Below the pieces are notes generated by a model, which saw only the letters and a program-made list of their open reading frames with translations, was not told the origin of the DNA and ran no database searches. Made by a program: the position numbers and the translations under genes. This document shows positions 47,916 through 56,431 of a stretch of DNA of 64,000 nucleotides, piece by piece (the stretch's first letter is position 1; every line of letters starts with the position of its first letter). The stretch covers positions 1 through 64,000 of the forward strand of contig JAEUJW010000008.1 in NCBI GenBank assembly GCA_016793465.1, in the 5' to 3' direction. The stretch comes from Myxococcales bacterium. GTDB lineage: Bacteria > Myxococcota > Polyangia > Nannocystales > Nannocystaceae.

Positions 47916-49187
47916 TCAGCGACGGAACGCCCGCACCTTCGCCCACGCCTCGAGCCGCTCCGCCTCCGGATCGCTGTCGATCACGATCCCCCCGCCGCTC
48001 TGGACCGTGAGCCCGTCCGCGTCGAGCTCGCCGGTGCGGATCGGGATGCTGCAGCGCAGCCCGTCGGGCGCCAGCGCCACCACGGCCCCGCAGTACAGCC
48101 CCCGCGGCCGCGCCTCGAGCTCGTCGATGATCTCCACCGTCCGCTTCTTCGGCGCCCCGGTGATGCTCCCGCCGGGGAACACCGCCGCCAGCAGCTCCGC
48201 CAGCCGCCAGCCCGGCGCCAGCGTGCACGACACCTCCGAGACGAGGTGGTGCACCGTCGGCAGCGTCATCAAGCTCGGCCGCCGCGGCGCCCGCACGCTG
48301 CCCGGCACGGCGAGGCGCCCGAGGTCGTTTCGCACGAGATCGACGATCATCACGTGCTCCGCGAGATCCTTGGTGCTCGCCAGCAGCTCCGCCGCCTGGG
48401 CCGCGTCGCGCCCGGCGTCCGTCCCCCGCGGCCTCGTCCCCTTGATCGGCCAGGCCCGCGCCAGATCTCCGCCGCCCACCCCGCGCCCGCGCTCGACCGC
48501 CACCAGCGTCTCCGGCGAATTCGAGACCACCCACCCGCTCGGCCCGCGCCCCTCGCCGCCGGCCAGCAGCGCCCCCATCGACGCCGGCGTCGCCCCGCGC
48601 AGCCCCGCGTAGACCGCGGCCGCCCGCGCCGCCAGCGGCTGCCCCGCCCACGCCGGGTCCCAGTCGGCCGCGAACGCCTGGGTCAGGTTGACCTGGTACG
48701 TCTCACCCGCCGCGATGAACCCGCGCACCGCTCGCACGCGCGCGCGGTACGCCTCCGGGTCGACCAGCGCCCGCAGAGGTCCCAGCGGCCATGTCCCCGG
48801 GGACCTGTCCCTTCGGTCATGCGCCGCCGCCAGCCGGGCGCGCAGGCGAGCCCCCGCCGCCGCGTCCCCGTGCACCCGCGGCGCCGCCCCGCCGAGCTCG
48901 AGCATCGCCCGGTAGCGCCGCACGATCACCCCCGCGCGCCGGCCCGCCCGCGGCGCCCGCCCGAGCAGCGCCGCCGCCCCGACGTCGTACGCCAGCTGCC
49001 CGATCCACACGAACGCCGGCTCCTCGCGCCACAGCTCGTCGACCGCCGCCATCGCTCCGAGGTCGTCGGCCTCGATCGTCACGTCGGCCTCGACGCCGAA
49101 CCACCCGCGCTCCTCCCCGCCGTCGAGCCACGCCGGCGCCCCGCCCGGATCCTCTGCGACGAGCGCCAGGATCTGCTCAGTCGACAT
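47916..49187 (-). CDS. pabB: Aminodeoxychorismate synthase component I (PabB-like)
   Basis: 423 residues of the chorismate-utilising family. Conserved blocks: YQVNLTQAF, SNSPETLVAVERG, ARAWPIKGTRPRG, EHVMIVDLVRNDLGRL, VHHLVSEVSCTL, FPGGSITGAPKKRTVEIIDELE, and a C-terminal IPIRTGELDADGLTVQSGGGIVIDSDPEAE. PIKGT (Lys instead of the Thr of TrpE) is the PabB signature for aminodeoxychorismate synthesis in the folate route. The start overlaps the pgsA 3' end by 11 bp. Two overlapping palindrome copies (48789-48822) encode HDRRDRSPGTWPLG in the poorly conserved N-terminal third. Confidence 0.9.
   Translation of the reverse strand: MSTEQILALVAEDPGGAPAWLDGGEERGWFGVEADVTIEADDLGAMAAVDELWREEPAFVWIGQLAYDVGAAALLGRAPRAGRRAGVIVRRYRAMLELGGAAPRVHGDAAAGARLRARLAAAHDRRDRSPGTWPLGPLRALVDPEAYRARVRAVRGFIAAGETYQVNLTQAFAADWDPAWAGQPLAARAAAVYAGLRGATPASMGALLAGGEGRGPSGWVVSNSPETLVAVERGRGVGGGDLARAWPIKGTRPRGTDAGRDAAQAAELLASTKDLAEHVMIVDLVRNDLGRLAVPGSVRAPRRPSLMTLPTVHHLVSEVSCTLAPGWRLAELLAAVFPGGSITGAPKKRTVEIIDELEARPRGLYCGAVVALAPDGLRCSIPIRTGELDADGLTVQSGGGIVIDSDPEAERLEAWAKVRAFRR
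48789..48822. repeat. Two overlapping dispersed palindrome copies (coding)
   Basis: Cores at 48792-48805 (TGTCC-CCGG-GGACC) and 48806-48819 (TGTCC-CTTC-GGTCA), abutting; inside pabB. Confidence 0.7.
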
Positions 49188-49779
49188 TTTTCTGCTGCGC
49201 CAGCGCGTCGCGGAACCCCAACGTGTACTCGATCGCGCTCAGCACCGACAGGAACACCGACACGCTGATCATCACCAGCCCCATGCGGTGAAAGTCGATC
49301 ATCTCGTCGAAGCCCGGCATGCGATAGCGGTAGTGGACCAGCAGGAAGCAGATCCCCACCATCTGGAACGCGGTCTTGGCCTTGCCGCCCGCGCTCGCCG
49401 CGATGACCACGCCCTCCGACGAGGCCAGCGTGCGCAGGCCGTTGATGTAGAACTCGCGCGCCAGCAGCACCGCGACCAGCCACGCCGGGATGCGCCCGTC
49501 GGCCGCCAGGTAGACCCACACCGCCGCGACCATGATCTTGTCGGCCAACGGATCCATGAACTTGCCGAACACGGTCACCAGCCCGGCGCGGCGGGCCAGC
49601 CAGCCGTCGATCAGGTCCAGCACCCCCGCGACCATGAACAGCAGCCCCGAGAAGATGCACAGCCGCGGGTCCGTGCGATCCATCAACAGCAGCACCGGCG
49701 GAATTAGGAAGACCCGCCCGATCGTGATCATGTTGGGGAGGTTGAGGATCTCCCGGCGGAATCGCTCGTACCGCTTCAA
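49177..49779 (-). CDS. pgsA: CDP-diacylglycerol-glycerol-3-phosphate 3-phosphatidyltransferase
   Basis: Makes phosphatidylglycerol phosphate from CDP-diacylglycerol and glycerol 3-phosphate in the inner membrane. The CDP-alcohol phosphotransferase motif is intact: DLIDGWLARRAG...FGKFMDPLADK (D-x2-DG-x2-AR-x8-G-x3-D-x3-D). About five to six membrane segments. I use TTG at 49779 (KRYERFRREILNLPNMITIGRV, 200 residues) since PgsA usually begins shortly before NLPN; another TTG at 49818 and an ATG at 49731 are possible. pabB overlaps its 3' end. Confidence 0.92.
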   Translation of the reverse strand: MKRYERFRREILNLPNMITIGRVFLIPPVLLLMDRTDPRLCIFSGLLFMVAGVLDLIDGWLARRAGLVTVFGKFMDPLADKIMVAAVWVYLAADGRIPAWLVAVLLAREFYINGLRTLASSEGVVIAASAGGKAKTAFQMVGICFLLVHYRYRMPGFDEMIDFHRMGLVMISVSVFLSVLSAIEYTLGFRDALAQQKNVD

Positions 49780-49827
49780 GGCCCGCCGACAATACGCCCA
49801 AACCCCCCGCGCGCGCAAAGCCCCGTC

Positions 49828-49847
49828 ACCTGTCCCTCGAGACAGGC
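49828..49847. repeat. Dispersed palindrome copy (intergenic)
   Basis: ACCTGTCCCTCGAGACAGGC; one core mismatch, GG-type right flank, between the lytic transglycosylase and pgsA genes. Confidence 0.75.
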
Positions 49848-49889
49848 GTCACTGCGAACCACCACGCACACCGCGGTCACGCACCGCGA

Positions 49890-50636
49890 TCACGGCACCG
49901 CGATGCTGCGGCTCGGTCCGGCCTCTTCCTCCCGCTGCTGCGCCTCGCGCTCGTAGGCGTAGAAGCGACGCAGCACCGCCTTCACGTAGCCCCGCACCCC
50001 CGAATGAGGCGGCACCCCTCCGTACTTCTGCACCGCCCCGGCCCCCGAGAAATACCCCGCCAGCACCAGCACCATGTCGCCGCCGAAGCGGTTGGCCAGC
50101 AGCCGGAGGAACTTCGCCCCGCCGTAGATGTTCTGCCGCGGATCGAACGGCCGCGTGACCCCGAGGTAGCGCGCCGTCGACGGCATCAGCTGCGTCAGCC
50201 CCATCGCCCCTGTCCGACTGACCGCGTTCGGGTGGTAGTTGCTCTCGGTGTGGACCACCGCCCGCACCAGCGACTCCGGCAATTGATAGAGCTTCGCCGC
50301 CCCGCGGATCCACGGCTCGTAACGCCGCGACCGCTCGTCGGCCAGCGCCTCGGCGACCTCCTCGGCCGCGTCGCGGGCCCGCCCGACCAGCCGCGGATCG
50401 GCCGTGGCCGGCTCCGGCTGCTCCGGCAACGGCAAGCCGTCGACGCCCTCGCCGCTGCCGCGCAGCTCCGGCCCCGACGGCGCCGCGCTCGCGACCCCCG
50501 GCGTGCGCACCACCGGCGTCACATGCACGATCCCCTGCACATCGGTATAGCGGCGGTACGTCGCCTCCGCCGCCCGCGCCTCACCGGCCACGAGCAGCCA
50601 GCCCATCATCAGCGCGACGCCCCCGCGGACCACCAT
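49890..50636 (-). CDS. Lytic transglycosylase (SLT domain)
   Basis: 248 residues; signal peptide (VALMMGWLLVAGEARA), an RRYTDVQGIVHVTP segment (DUF4124-like), a linker, then an SLT domain (about 105-215): catalytic Glu in VRAVVHTESNYHPNAVSRTGAMGLTQLMPSTA, plus NIYGGAKFLRLLANRF and VLAGYFSGAGAVQKYGG. It cleaves peptidoglycan glycan strands to 1,6-anhydro ends in the periplasm. TAGACT lies 9 nt before the ATG. The gene is divergent from nadB. Confidence 0.92.
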   Translation of the reverse strand: MVVRGGVALMMGWLLVAGEARAAEATYRRYTDVQGIVHVTPVVRTPGVASAAPSGPELRGSGEGVDGLPLPEQPEPATADPRLVGRARDAAEEVAEALADERSRRYEPWIRGAAKLYQLPESLVRAVVHTESNYHPNAVSRTGAMGLTQLMPSTARYLGVTRPFDPRQNIYGGAKFLRLLANRFGGDMVLVLAGYFSGAGAVQKYGGVPPHSGVRGYVKAVLRRFYAYEREAQQREEEAGPSRSIAVP

Positions 50637-50645
50637 CGCCGCGAC

Positions 50646-50679
50646 AGTCTAACCCCGGCCCGTCCGGCTCGGCTATCCT
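50646..50679. promoter_or_regulatory. Divergent -10 boxes between the transglycosylase gene and nadB
   Basis: TAGACT (50651-50646, minus strand, 9 nt before the ATG at 50636) and TATCCT (50674-50679, plus strand, 13 nt before the nadB ATG). No convincing -35 boxes. Confidence 0.4.
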
Positions 50680-50692
50680 GCTCCCCGCAATC

Positions 50693-52324
50693 ATGACGGT
50701 CATCCACCGCTCGCGTACCCTGGTGCTCGGCAGCGGCCTCGCCGGCCTGTACTTCGCCCTCGAGGTCGCCGACCGCGGCCCGGTCACGATCCTCACCAAG
50801 CACCGGGCCGAGTCGTCCAACACCCGCTGGGCCCAGGGCGGGATCTCCGCCGTGTTCGCCGGCGACGACTCGCTCGCCGAGCACGTCGAGGACACCCTCG
50901 TCGTCGGCGCCGGCCTGTGCAACCGCGAGATGGTCATGCACGCCGTGCAGGAGGGCCCAGCCCTGGTCCGCCGCCTGGCCGAGCGCTACGGCGTGCGCTT
51001 CGACCGCGTCGGCGGCGACGAGGGCGCCCCCTTCGAGCTCGGCCGCGAGGGCGGCCACTCGCGGCGCCGGGTCGTGCACCACCGCGACATGACCGGCGCG
51101 GAGATCGAACGCGCCCTGCTCGAGGCGGTCCACGCCCACCCCAACATCACGGTCCACGAGCACCACACGGTCATCGACCTGCTCTCGTGGTCCAAGGTCG
51201 ACGGCACCCGCGGCTGCTTCGGGGTCTACGCCCTCAACAACCGCGACGACCGGGTCGAGGCGTTCGTCGCCCCGGTCACCGCCCTCGCCACCGGCGGCGC
51301 CGGCCGGGTCTACCGCTACACCTCGAACCCGATGGTCGCGACCGGCGACGGCATCGCCATGGCCTATCGGATCGGCGCCTCGGTGGCCAACCTCGAGTTC
51401 ATGCAGTTTCACCCGACCTGCCTGTATCACCCCGACGCCAATACGTTTTTGATCAGCGAGGCGCTCCGGGGCGAGGGCGGGATCCTGCGCCGCGCCGACG
51501 GCTCGGACCTGATGTCCGGCCGCCACCCGATGGGCAGCCTCGCCCCCCGCGACGTGGTCGCCCGCGAGATCGACGCCGAGCTCAAGCGCGCCGGCTCCCG
51601 CTGCGTGTTCCTCGACATGACCCACCTCGACGGCGACTACGTGGTCCAGCGCTTCCCGGCGATCCACGCCCGCTGCATGTCGGTCGGCATCGACATGCGC
51701 AAGAACCCCATCCCGGTGGTCCCCGCGGCCCATTACATGTGCGGCGGCGTGGTCGTCGACAGGCTCGGCCGCACCGACGTGCCCGGCCTGCTGGCGATCG
51801 GCGAGGTCGCCATGTCCGGCCTCCACGGCGCCTGCCGCCTCGCCTCCAACTCCCTGCTCGAGGCCGTCGTGCTCGCCTCCGGCGCCGCCACCGTCGCCGA
51901 CGAGTTCGGCCGCGAACCCCCGACCGACATCACCCCGTGGAACGAGGGCACCGCCAAGAACTCCGACGAGGCCATCATGGTCTCCGCCAACTGGGAGGAG
52001 CTGCGCGCCCTCATGTGGAACTTCGTCGGCATCGTCCGCTCCGACAAGCGCCTCGAGCGGGGCCGACGCCGCATTGAACTACTACGTGAAGAAATCGCCG
52101 AGTACTACTGGAAATTCCGGGTGACTCGCGACGTGCTCGAGCTCCGCAACATCGCCCTCGTCGGCCACCTCATCCTCGAGTGCGCCCGCCTCCGCAAGGA
52201 GACCCGCGGCCTCCACTACAACATCGACTACCCCGACACCCTCCCCGAGTTCGCCCGCGACACCGTGCTCGACAAGCGCTCCGGCCCGCGCGGCTCCGAC
52301 CACCAGAAGCCTGCCGACGCCTGA
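50693..52324 (+). CDS. nadB: L-aspartate oxidase
   Basis: 543 residues; first enzyme of de novo NAD synthesis, oxidising L-aspartate to iminoaspartate with FAD. FAD motif GSGLAGLYFALEVAD (G13-x-G15-x2-G18), then SSNTRWAQGGISAVF, HSRRRVVHHRDMTGAEIERAL, ATGGAGRVYRYTSNP, FMQFHPTCLYHP, VPAAHYMCGGVVVDRLGRTDVPGLLAIGEV and LHGACRLASNSLLEAVV. RLASNSLLE is the NadB signature separating it from fumarate reductase. The C-terminal helical domain is complete. No nadA or nadC lies in the window. A hairpin follows. Confidence 0.95.
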   Translation: MTVIHRSRTLVLGSGLAGLYFALEVADRGPVTILTKHRAESSNTRWAQGGISAVFAGDDSLAEHVEDTLVVGAGLCNREMVMHAVQEGPALVRRLAERYGVRFDRVGGDEGAPFELGREGGHSRRRVVHHRDMTGAEIERALLEAVHAHPNITVHEHHTVIDLLSWSKVDGTRGCFGVYALNNRDDRVEAFVAPVTALATGGAGRVYRYTSNPMVATGDGIAMAYRIGASVANLEFMQFHPTCLYHPDANTFLISEALRGEGGILRRADGSDLMSGRHPMGSLAPRDVVAREIDAELKRAGSRCVFLDMTHLDGDYVVQRFPAIHARCMSVGIDMRKNPIPVVPAAHYMCGGVVVDRLGRTDVPGLLAIGEVAMSGLHGACRLASNSLLEAVVLASGAATVADEFGREPPTDITPWNEGTAKNSDEAIMVSANWEELRALMWNFVGIVRSDKRLERGRRRIELLREEIAEYYWKFRVTRDVLELRNIALVGHLILECARLRKETRGLHYNIDYPDTLPEFARDTVLDKRSGPRGSDHQKPADA

Positions 52325-52326
52325 CC

Positions 52327-52343
52327 CCGGGCGCTCCGCCCGG
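52327..52343 (+). terminator. Hairpin after nadB
   Basis: CCGGGCG-CTC-CGCCCGG directly after the stop codon; no T-tract. The next 80 bp are an imperfect CACACCACCC repeat. Confidence 0.5.
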
Positions 52344-52483
52344 ACACACCACCCGGCCACACCACCCGCCACCCCCGCGACACCACTCGCCACCCCCCGA
52401 ACCCTCTCACGCGCGCGGCCCCGATTCGCCGCCCGCCCCTGCTCACCATCCGTCCCATCCTCCGATACACCCCCGGCCGCCCC

Positions 52484-53113
52484 GTGACCCGCGTACTCCT
52501 CCTCGCCCTCGCCCTCGCCGCCTGCAAGCACGCCGGCGCCCGCAGCCCCGAGGCCCTGCGCGACGCCTACGCCGCGGCCCTCCGCCGCGACGACCCCGAC
52601 GCGGCCTACGCCCTGCTGTCCCCCGCGCTGCAGGCCACGACCACCCGCGAGGCGTTCCGCGCCCGCTGGAAGGCCGCCGCCGGCGAACGCGCCGCGGCCC
52701 TGAAGGCCGTCGACGAGCTGCCGAAGTCGCTCCAGCGCCCGATCTCCGGCGGCCAGACGGTCCACGGCGACCGCGTGCTGACGTGGGCGGAGGTCGGCGG
52801 CCGCTACCGGATCTTGCAGGGCCTGCCCGGCCTGCCGGACACGTCGACCCCGGCCCAGACCATCCGCGCCTTCCTCACCGCCCTCCGCGCCGCCGACCTC
52901 CACACCCTCGAGGCGCTCGTCGACGACGACCTCGCCGCCCGCCTGCGCGACGACTGGAACCGCCGCACCACCGCGATCGAGGCCCTGCTCGGCCAGCCCG
53001 GCGCCATCGAGTACTCGACCGACATGCAGCGCGCCGTGCTCCGCTACGAGCCCGGCCGCGCCCTCACCCTCGAGCAAACCCCCGCTGGCTGGCGTTTGAC
53101 CGCCCTCCAGTGA
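52484..53113 (+). CDS. Lipoprotein with two NTF2-like domains (putative)
   Basis: 209 residues from a GTG start; lipobox LALAAC. Two similar helical-beta segments (about 20-110, beginning PEALRDAYAAALRRDDPDAAYALLSPALQ, and about 118-209, beginning TPAQTIRAFLTALRAADLHTLEALVDDDL) resemble NTF2-like or DUF4878-type folds that accompany surface proteins. No active-site residues can be recognised. GATACA lies 14 nt before the start. Confidence 0.72.
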   Translation: MTRVLLLALALAACKHAGARSPEALRDAYAAALRRDDPDAAYALLSPALQATTTREAFRARWKAAAGERAAALKAVDELPKSLQRPISGGQTVHGDRVLTWAEVGGRYRILQGLPGLPDTSTPAQTIRAFLTALRAADLHTLEALVDDDLAARLRDDWNRRTTAIEALLGQPGAIEYSTDMQRAVLRYEPGRALTLEQTPAGWRLTALQ

Positions 53114-53549
53114 GGAGGGTCTCCGCGCGCAAGCGTCGGCGCTCCTGCAGACAGATCCCCGTAAAACGTCGTCCCGGACGCCCGTCCGCGGCCACGTGCA
53201 TGGGCACGGACAGCCCCAGAACGTGAGCTACGCCCACTGAACTGCGTTTTTTCCCCTCGACACCGATCCCCACGCTGCTACAAAAGGCCCAGCCACCCGG
53301 TGTCACGACTCCCCGAGCGTTCCCGCGAGGCCTCCTACATCCTAGCTTTTACGGGACCTTAGCCCCCTCTTCCGCAAGCCATCGATGATCCCCCGGCGGG
53401 TCCGGCGCCCTTTCGTTCCAGGGTGCATTCCCAGAAAAATCCGCCCCGCCGCAGGACATCGCGCACGTTCTCGCCCCCGGACCCCTGACGCAAACAGCGT
53501 GGCAGGTCCGGCACGGAAGGTGCACAATGGCGCGCGCTCACGGAGACCC
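53114..53549 (+). other. 436-bp intergenic region upstream of cdnL
   Basis: Locally lower in GC, with T-tracts (GTTTTTTCCCC at about 53247, CTTTTACGGG at about 53347) and A-runs (53281 and 53434). A small hairpin GTGC-ATGG-GCAC lies near 53198. Open frames on either strand here have no coding character. It probably carries the cdnL promoter and a long leader; I could not fix a -10/-35 pair. Confidence 0.5.
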
Positions 53550-54044
53550 ATGCTGAATCCCAGTTTCAATGTCGGTGAGAAGGCCGTTTACCCGACCCAC
53601 GGCGTGGCGGAAGTCGTCGCGCTCGAGACCAAGGTCGTCGAGGGTAGCCCGCTCCAGTTCTACCACCTGCGCGTTCACGGCTCCGGCCTCAAGATCATCG
53701 TCCCGGTCGCCAAGGCCGAGGAGAACGGCATGCGACCGCTCGCCGACGACGGCATGATCGACGAGCTCTACGACCTCCTGCGCGACCACGAGGTCCCCTG
53801 CGACCGCCAGACCTGGAACCGCCGTTATCGCGGCTTCATGGAGAAGATCCGCACCGGGTCGCTGTTCGAGGTCGGCGAGGTCTACCGCGACCTGACCCTC
53901 CTGAAGTCGACCAAGAACCTGTCCCACGGCGAGCGGCAGATGCTCCAGACCGCGCGCAACCTCGTCATCCGCGAGCTCAGCACCGTCAAGTCCGCCCCCG
54001 AATCCGTGGTTGCGGCCGAACTCGACTCCATGTTTAAGGACTGA
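53550..54044 (+). CDS. cdnL: CarD-family RNA polymerase regulator (CdnL)
   Basis: 164 residues, the length I recall for Myxococcus xanthus CdnL. The N-terminal RNAP-interacting domain starts FNVGEKAVYPTHGVAEVVAL. The C-terminal domain carries TWNRRYRGFMEKIRTGSLFEVGEVYRDLTLLKSTKNLSHGERQMLQTARNLVIRELS, which follows CdnL almost block for block, including the Trp that stabilises the -10 fork. CdnL binds the RNAP beta subunit and helps open rRNA and other promoters; it is essential in Myxococcus. GGAG lies 4 nt before the ATG. The frame opens earlier, but upstream residues are not CarD-like. The macro-domain gene follows after 2 nt. Confidence 0.93.
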   Translation: MLNPSFNVGEKAVYPTHGVAEVVALETKVVEGSPLQFYHLRVHGSGLKIIVPVAKAEENGMRPLADDGMIDELYDLLRDHEVPCDRQTWNRRYRGFMEKIRTGSLFEVGEVYRDLTLLKSTKNLSHGERQMLQTARNLVIRELSTVKSAPESVVAAELDSMFKD

Positions 54045-54046
54045 GC

Positions 54047-54574
54047 GTGGCCGCCGAGACCAACGAGTCCATCGACATCCAAATCTCCACCCTCCCCTGG
54101 GACCAGGTCGTCGTCGACGCCTTCGTGTGCCCCACCAACAGCGAGGGCGTGATGAGCCAGTTCCCGGCCAGCAAGCTGCGCGACCTGGCCGGCCGCGAGG
54201 TCGAGGAGCTCGTCAAGGAACACACCCCCCTGGCCATCGGCGCGGCCTTCGTGACCCACGCCGGCAAGATGAAGGCCCGCCACCTCATCCACGTGCCCAA
54301 CACCGACAAGCCGGGCGGGCGCGTCCAGGTCGAGGACGTCCTGCGGGCCACCGCCGCCGTCCTGGTCGCCTGCAAGGTCAAGGGCTTCGCCAGCATCGCC
54401 GTCCCCCTGATGGGCGCGTTCGACAGCGGCATCCCGGCCGAAGAGGCCGCCCGCGCGATCCACAGCGAGCTGAAGGCCTACCGCGGCGACCGACCCCTCA
54501 AGGCCTTCCTCATGGCCAAGGACGCCGACGACGTCGAGGTCTTCGAGCTGGCCATGGAAGGCACGATCCCCTGA
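54047..54574 (+). CDS. Macro-domain protein
   Basis: 175 residues from a GTG 2 nt after the cdnL stop, hence translationally linked. Macro-domain pattern: VVDAFVCPTNSEGVM (ADP-ribose-binding loop, but NSEG replaces the common NxxN/NxxL), GAAFVTHAGKMKARHLIHV, VLRATAAVLVACKVKGFASIAVPLMGAFDSGIPAEEAARAI. Macro domains bind or hydrolyse ADP-ribose derivatives. Pairing with an RNA polymerase regulator is notable and could link transcription to NAD-derived signals (inference). Confidence 0.82.
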   Translation: MAAETNESIDIQISTLPWDQVVVDAFVCPTNSEGVMSQFPASKLRDLAGREVEELVKEHTPLAIGAAFVTHAGKMKARHLIHVPNTDKPGGRVQVEDVLRATAAVLVACKVKGFASIAVPLMGAFDSGIPAEEAARAIHSELKAYRGDRPLKAFLMAKDADDVEVFELAMEGTIP

Positions 54575-54588
54575 CCTGACCGGAGCCC

Positions 54589-54948
54589 GTGCGCCCCGAC
54601 GACCCGGCCTCCCCGCTCGCGCCGCCGCTGGTCCAGATCGGCCTGCGCCCGCGACCGGTGTCTTCGCCCACGCCCGCTCCGAGCCCGCCCGCGCCCGCCG
54701 ACGACGATGAGCGCGCACTCGCGCGCGCAACCGCCGGGGTGGTCCTGGGCGGCGGCCTGCTGCTGCTCGTCCCCCTGATCCCGGCCGCTGGCGGCCCCGC
54801 GGCGCTGCTGGTCGGCCTGCTGATCCTCGGCCTGCTCGCCGCCCGCCTGCGCTCGCCCGCGCTCTCCGAGGTCGAGCCGGCGTCAACGAGCTCGTCATCA
54901 TTCTCCGGATCGTCGCCGCCGGCGCCGCCCTCCCCGAGGTCGCCGTGA
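54589..54948 (+). CDS. Small membrane protein
   Basis: 119 residues from a GTG with GGAG just upstream. A Pro-rich N-terminus, two close hydrophobic segments (about 48-66 and 69-87), a Ser/Pro tail. It overlaps the start of the next gene by 4 nt (GTGA), which supports it being real. Family unknown. Confidence 0.6.
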   Translation: MRPDDPASPLAPPLVQIGLRPRPVSSPTPAPSPPAPADDDERALARATAGVVLGGGLLLLVPLIPAAGGPAALLVGLLILGLLAARLRSPALSEVEPASTSSSSFSGSSPPAPPSPRSP

Positions 54949-56126
54949 CCCGCGCGGATCGTCGGCACGACGCTCCGCGGGCCGCCGTCGACCTGTCTCC
55001 GAGGACAGCCGTCGCCTGGCCCGCCGCGCTGCTGCTGGCCGCCTGCAGCCCCGCGCCCGAGCCGGTCGCCGGCCTCGCCCGCGAGCCCCGCGTGCTCCAC
55101 TTCTCGCCGGCCCACCCGGAGCTCGTACTGCGCCTCAGCCACGACGGCGAGCCCGTCCCGCTCGCCCGCATCCGCATCGACCCCGCCGACCCCGACTGGG
55201 GCGCCTTCACCATCACCGACGCGACCCTGCCGCGACGTCTCGAGCCCGGCGCCCCGATCGATCTCCACCTGCGCGCCGACGTCGATCACTTCGCCGCCCA
55301 TGAACCATTGCATGGGCACCGCTCCGGCGCGGCGACCCTCACCTTCCAGGCCGCGGGCCAGCCGATCCGGGTGCCCCTGCGCTTCAGCCCCGATCCCCCG
55401 CCTGATCCCGCGACCTGGCCGCGCCGGGTCGTGCTCGCCGGCCTCGCCCTGCTCGCCGTGCGGCGCCGCTGGCCGTGGACCGCCGCGATCCCGGCCCTCG
55501 CGTGCCTCGCCGTCGCCCCCCTCGCCCTCGGCGTCTGCCCCGAGCTGCTCGGCGAGGCGGCCACCCGCGCCGATCTCCTGCAATGTGCCGACGGTCGCGG
55601 CGGCGCCGCGGTCCTTCTGGTCCCCCACCCCGACGCCCTCGGCCTCCCGCTGGCCGCCACCCTCCTCGCGGGCTTCGCCGGATCCTCCGGCTGGCGCGCC
55701 TGCGCCCTCGCCCTGTTCGCAGTGCTGGTGGCCGTCGGCAGCCTCGACCCGCTCGCGGCGATCGCCTCGCAGAGCGGCCTGCGCTGGGGGCTTTGGGTCC
55801 ACCCGCTCGGCGCCGCCGCGCTTTTCACGGCCGCGCTCGTCCACACCGCCGGTCAGTCGCCGCCGCTGCGCCGCCTCGCCGGGCTCGGCCTCGCCGCCCT
55901 GCTCGTCACCCTCGTGCTCGGCGGACCCGACATTCCGCTGCCCCGATTGCCGCACGCGGCAGCCCTCGCCGCCGAGATCGGCGCGTGGTTCGGCAAGCTC
56001 GGGCTCGTGTTCTGGGCCCTGCAGCGCCTCCCGGCCCCGGCCTGGCTGCCGCGCCTGGTCGTCCCGCTCGCCGCGCTGCAGCTGGTGATCAGCCTCGGAC
56101 TGCGCCTCTGGACAGGGATCGCCTGA
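54945..56126 (+). CDS. Lipoprotein-like membrane protein, unknown function
   Basis: 393 residues from a GTG overlapping the previous stop. Lipobox-like LLLAAC at about 35 after a long basic N-region, a beta-rich extracytoplasmic part (about 45-150: RVLHFSPAHPELVLRLSHDGEPV, FTITDATLPRRL), then about seven hydrophobic segments to the C-terminus. DGRGGAAVLLVPHPDALGLPLAATLLAG is a distinctive block I cannot assign. The palindrome copy at 54991-55010 encodes DLSPRTA within the N-region, so a later start is conceivable. Confidence 0.65.
   Translation: MTRADRRHDAPRAAVDLSPRTAVAWPAALLLAACSPAPEPVAGLAREPRVLHFSPAHPELVLRLSHDGEPVPLARIRIDPADPDWGAFTITDATLPRRLEPGAPIDLHLRADVDHFAAHEPLHGHRSGAATLTFQAAGQPIRVPLRFSPDPPPDPATWPRRVVLAGLALLAVRRRWPWTAAIPALACLAVAPLALGVCPELLGEAATRADLLQCADGRGGAAVLLVPHPDALGLPLAATLLAGFAGSSGWRACALALFAVLVAVGSLDPLAAIASQSGLRWGLWVHPLGAAALFTAALVHTAGQSPPLRRLAGLGLAALLVTLVLGGPDIPLPRLPHAAALAAEIGAWFGKLGLVFWALQRLPAPAWLPRLVVPLAALQLVISLGLRLWTGIA
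54991..55010. repeat. Dispersed palindrome copy (coding)
   Basis: ACCTGTCTCCGAGGACAGCC; one core mismatch, GCC-type flank as in copies 3 and 4. Confidence 0.75.
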
Positions 56127-56431
56127 CGGCTCGCCCCTCCCGCCGGGCCTGAATTCCGCCGTCCGCGGCCCCAATTGCCCGCAGCGCGCCCGGCGCGGTG
56201 CCGATCGGCCCCCTGGCTCCGGGTCGTAGCTTTTTTCTATTCGAGGTGTTAGCTTGGCCCGACCCAAAGCCTGGACCGTAGGCTTGCCCGGCGAGCGCGG
56301 ATGCTAGTTCGGAAGTTCAACCTCGTTATCCGAGTGCTCGAGCCACGCGACAGGGCGCGCACGAGGCCTGAACGCTCGCTAATGGCTCCAGCTTCCCAAG
56401 CCTCGGAGTCAGAGCACGAGGGAGGCCGCTG
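56127..56431 (+). other. 305-bp intergenic region upstream of the DUF4388-Roadblock gene
   Basis: It contains an AT-rich island (56228-56252: AGCTTTTTTCTATTCGAGG followed by TGTTAGC) that is the likeliest promoter zone, and ends in a strong GAGGGAGG ribosome site (56418-56425) 6 nt before the ATG. No open frame of coding character. Confidence 0.5.
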
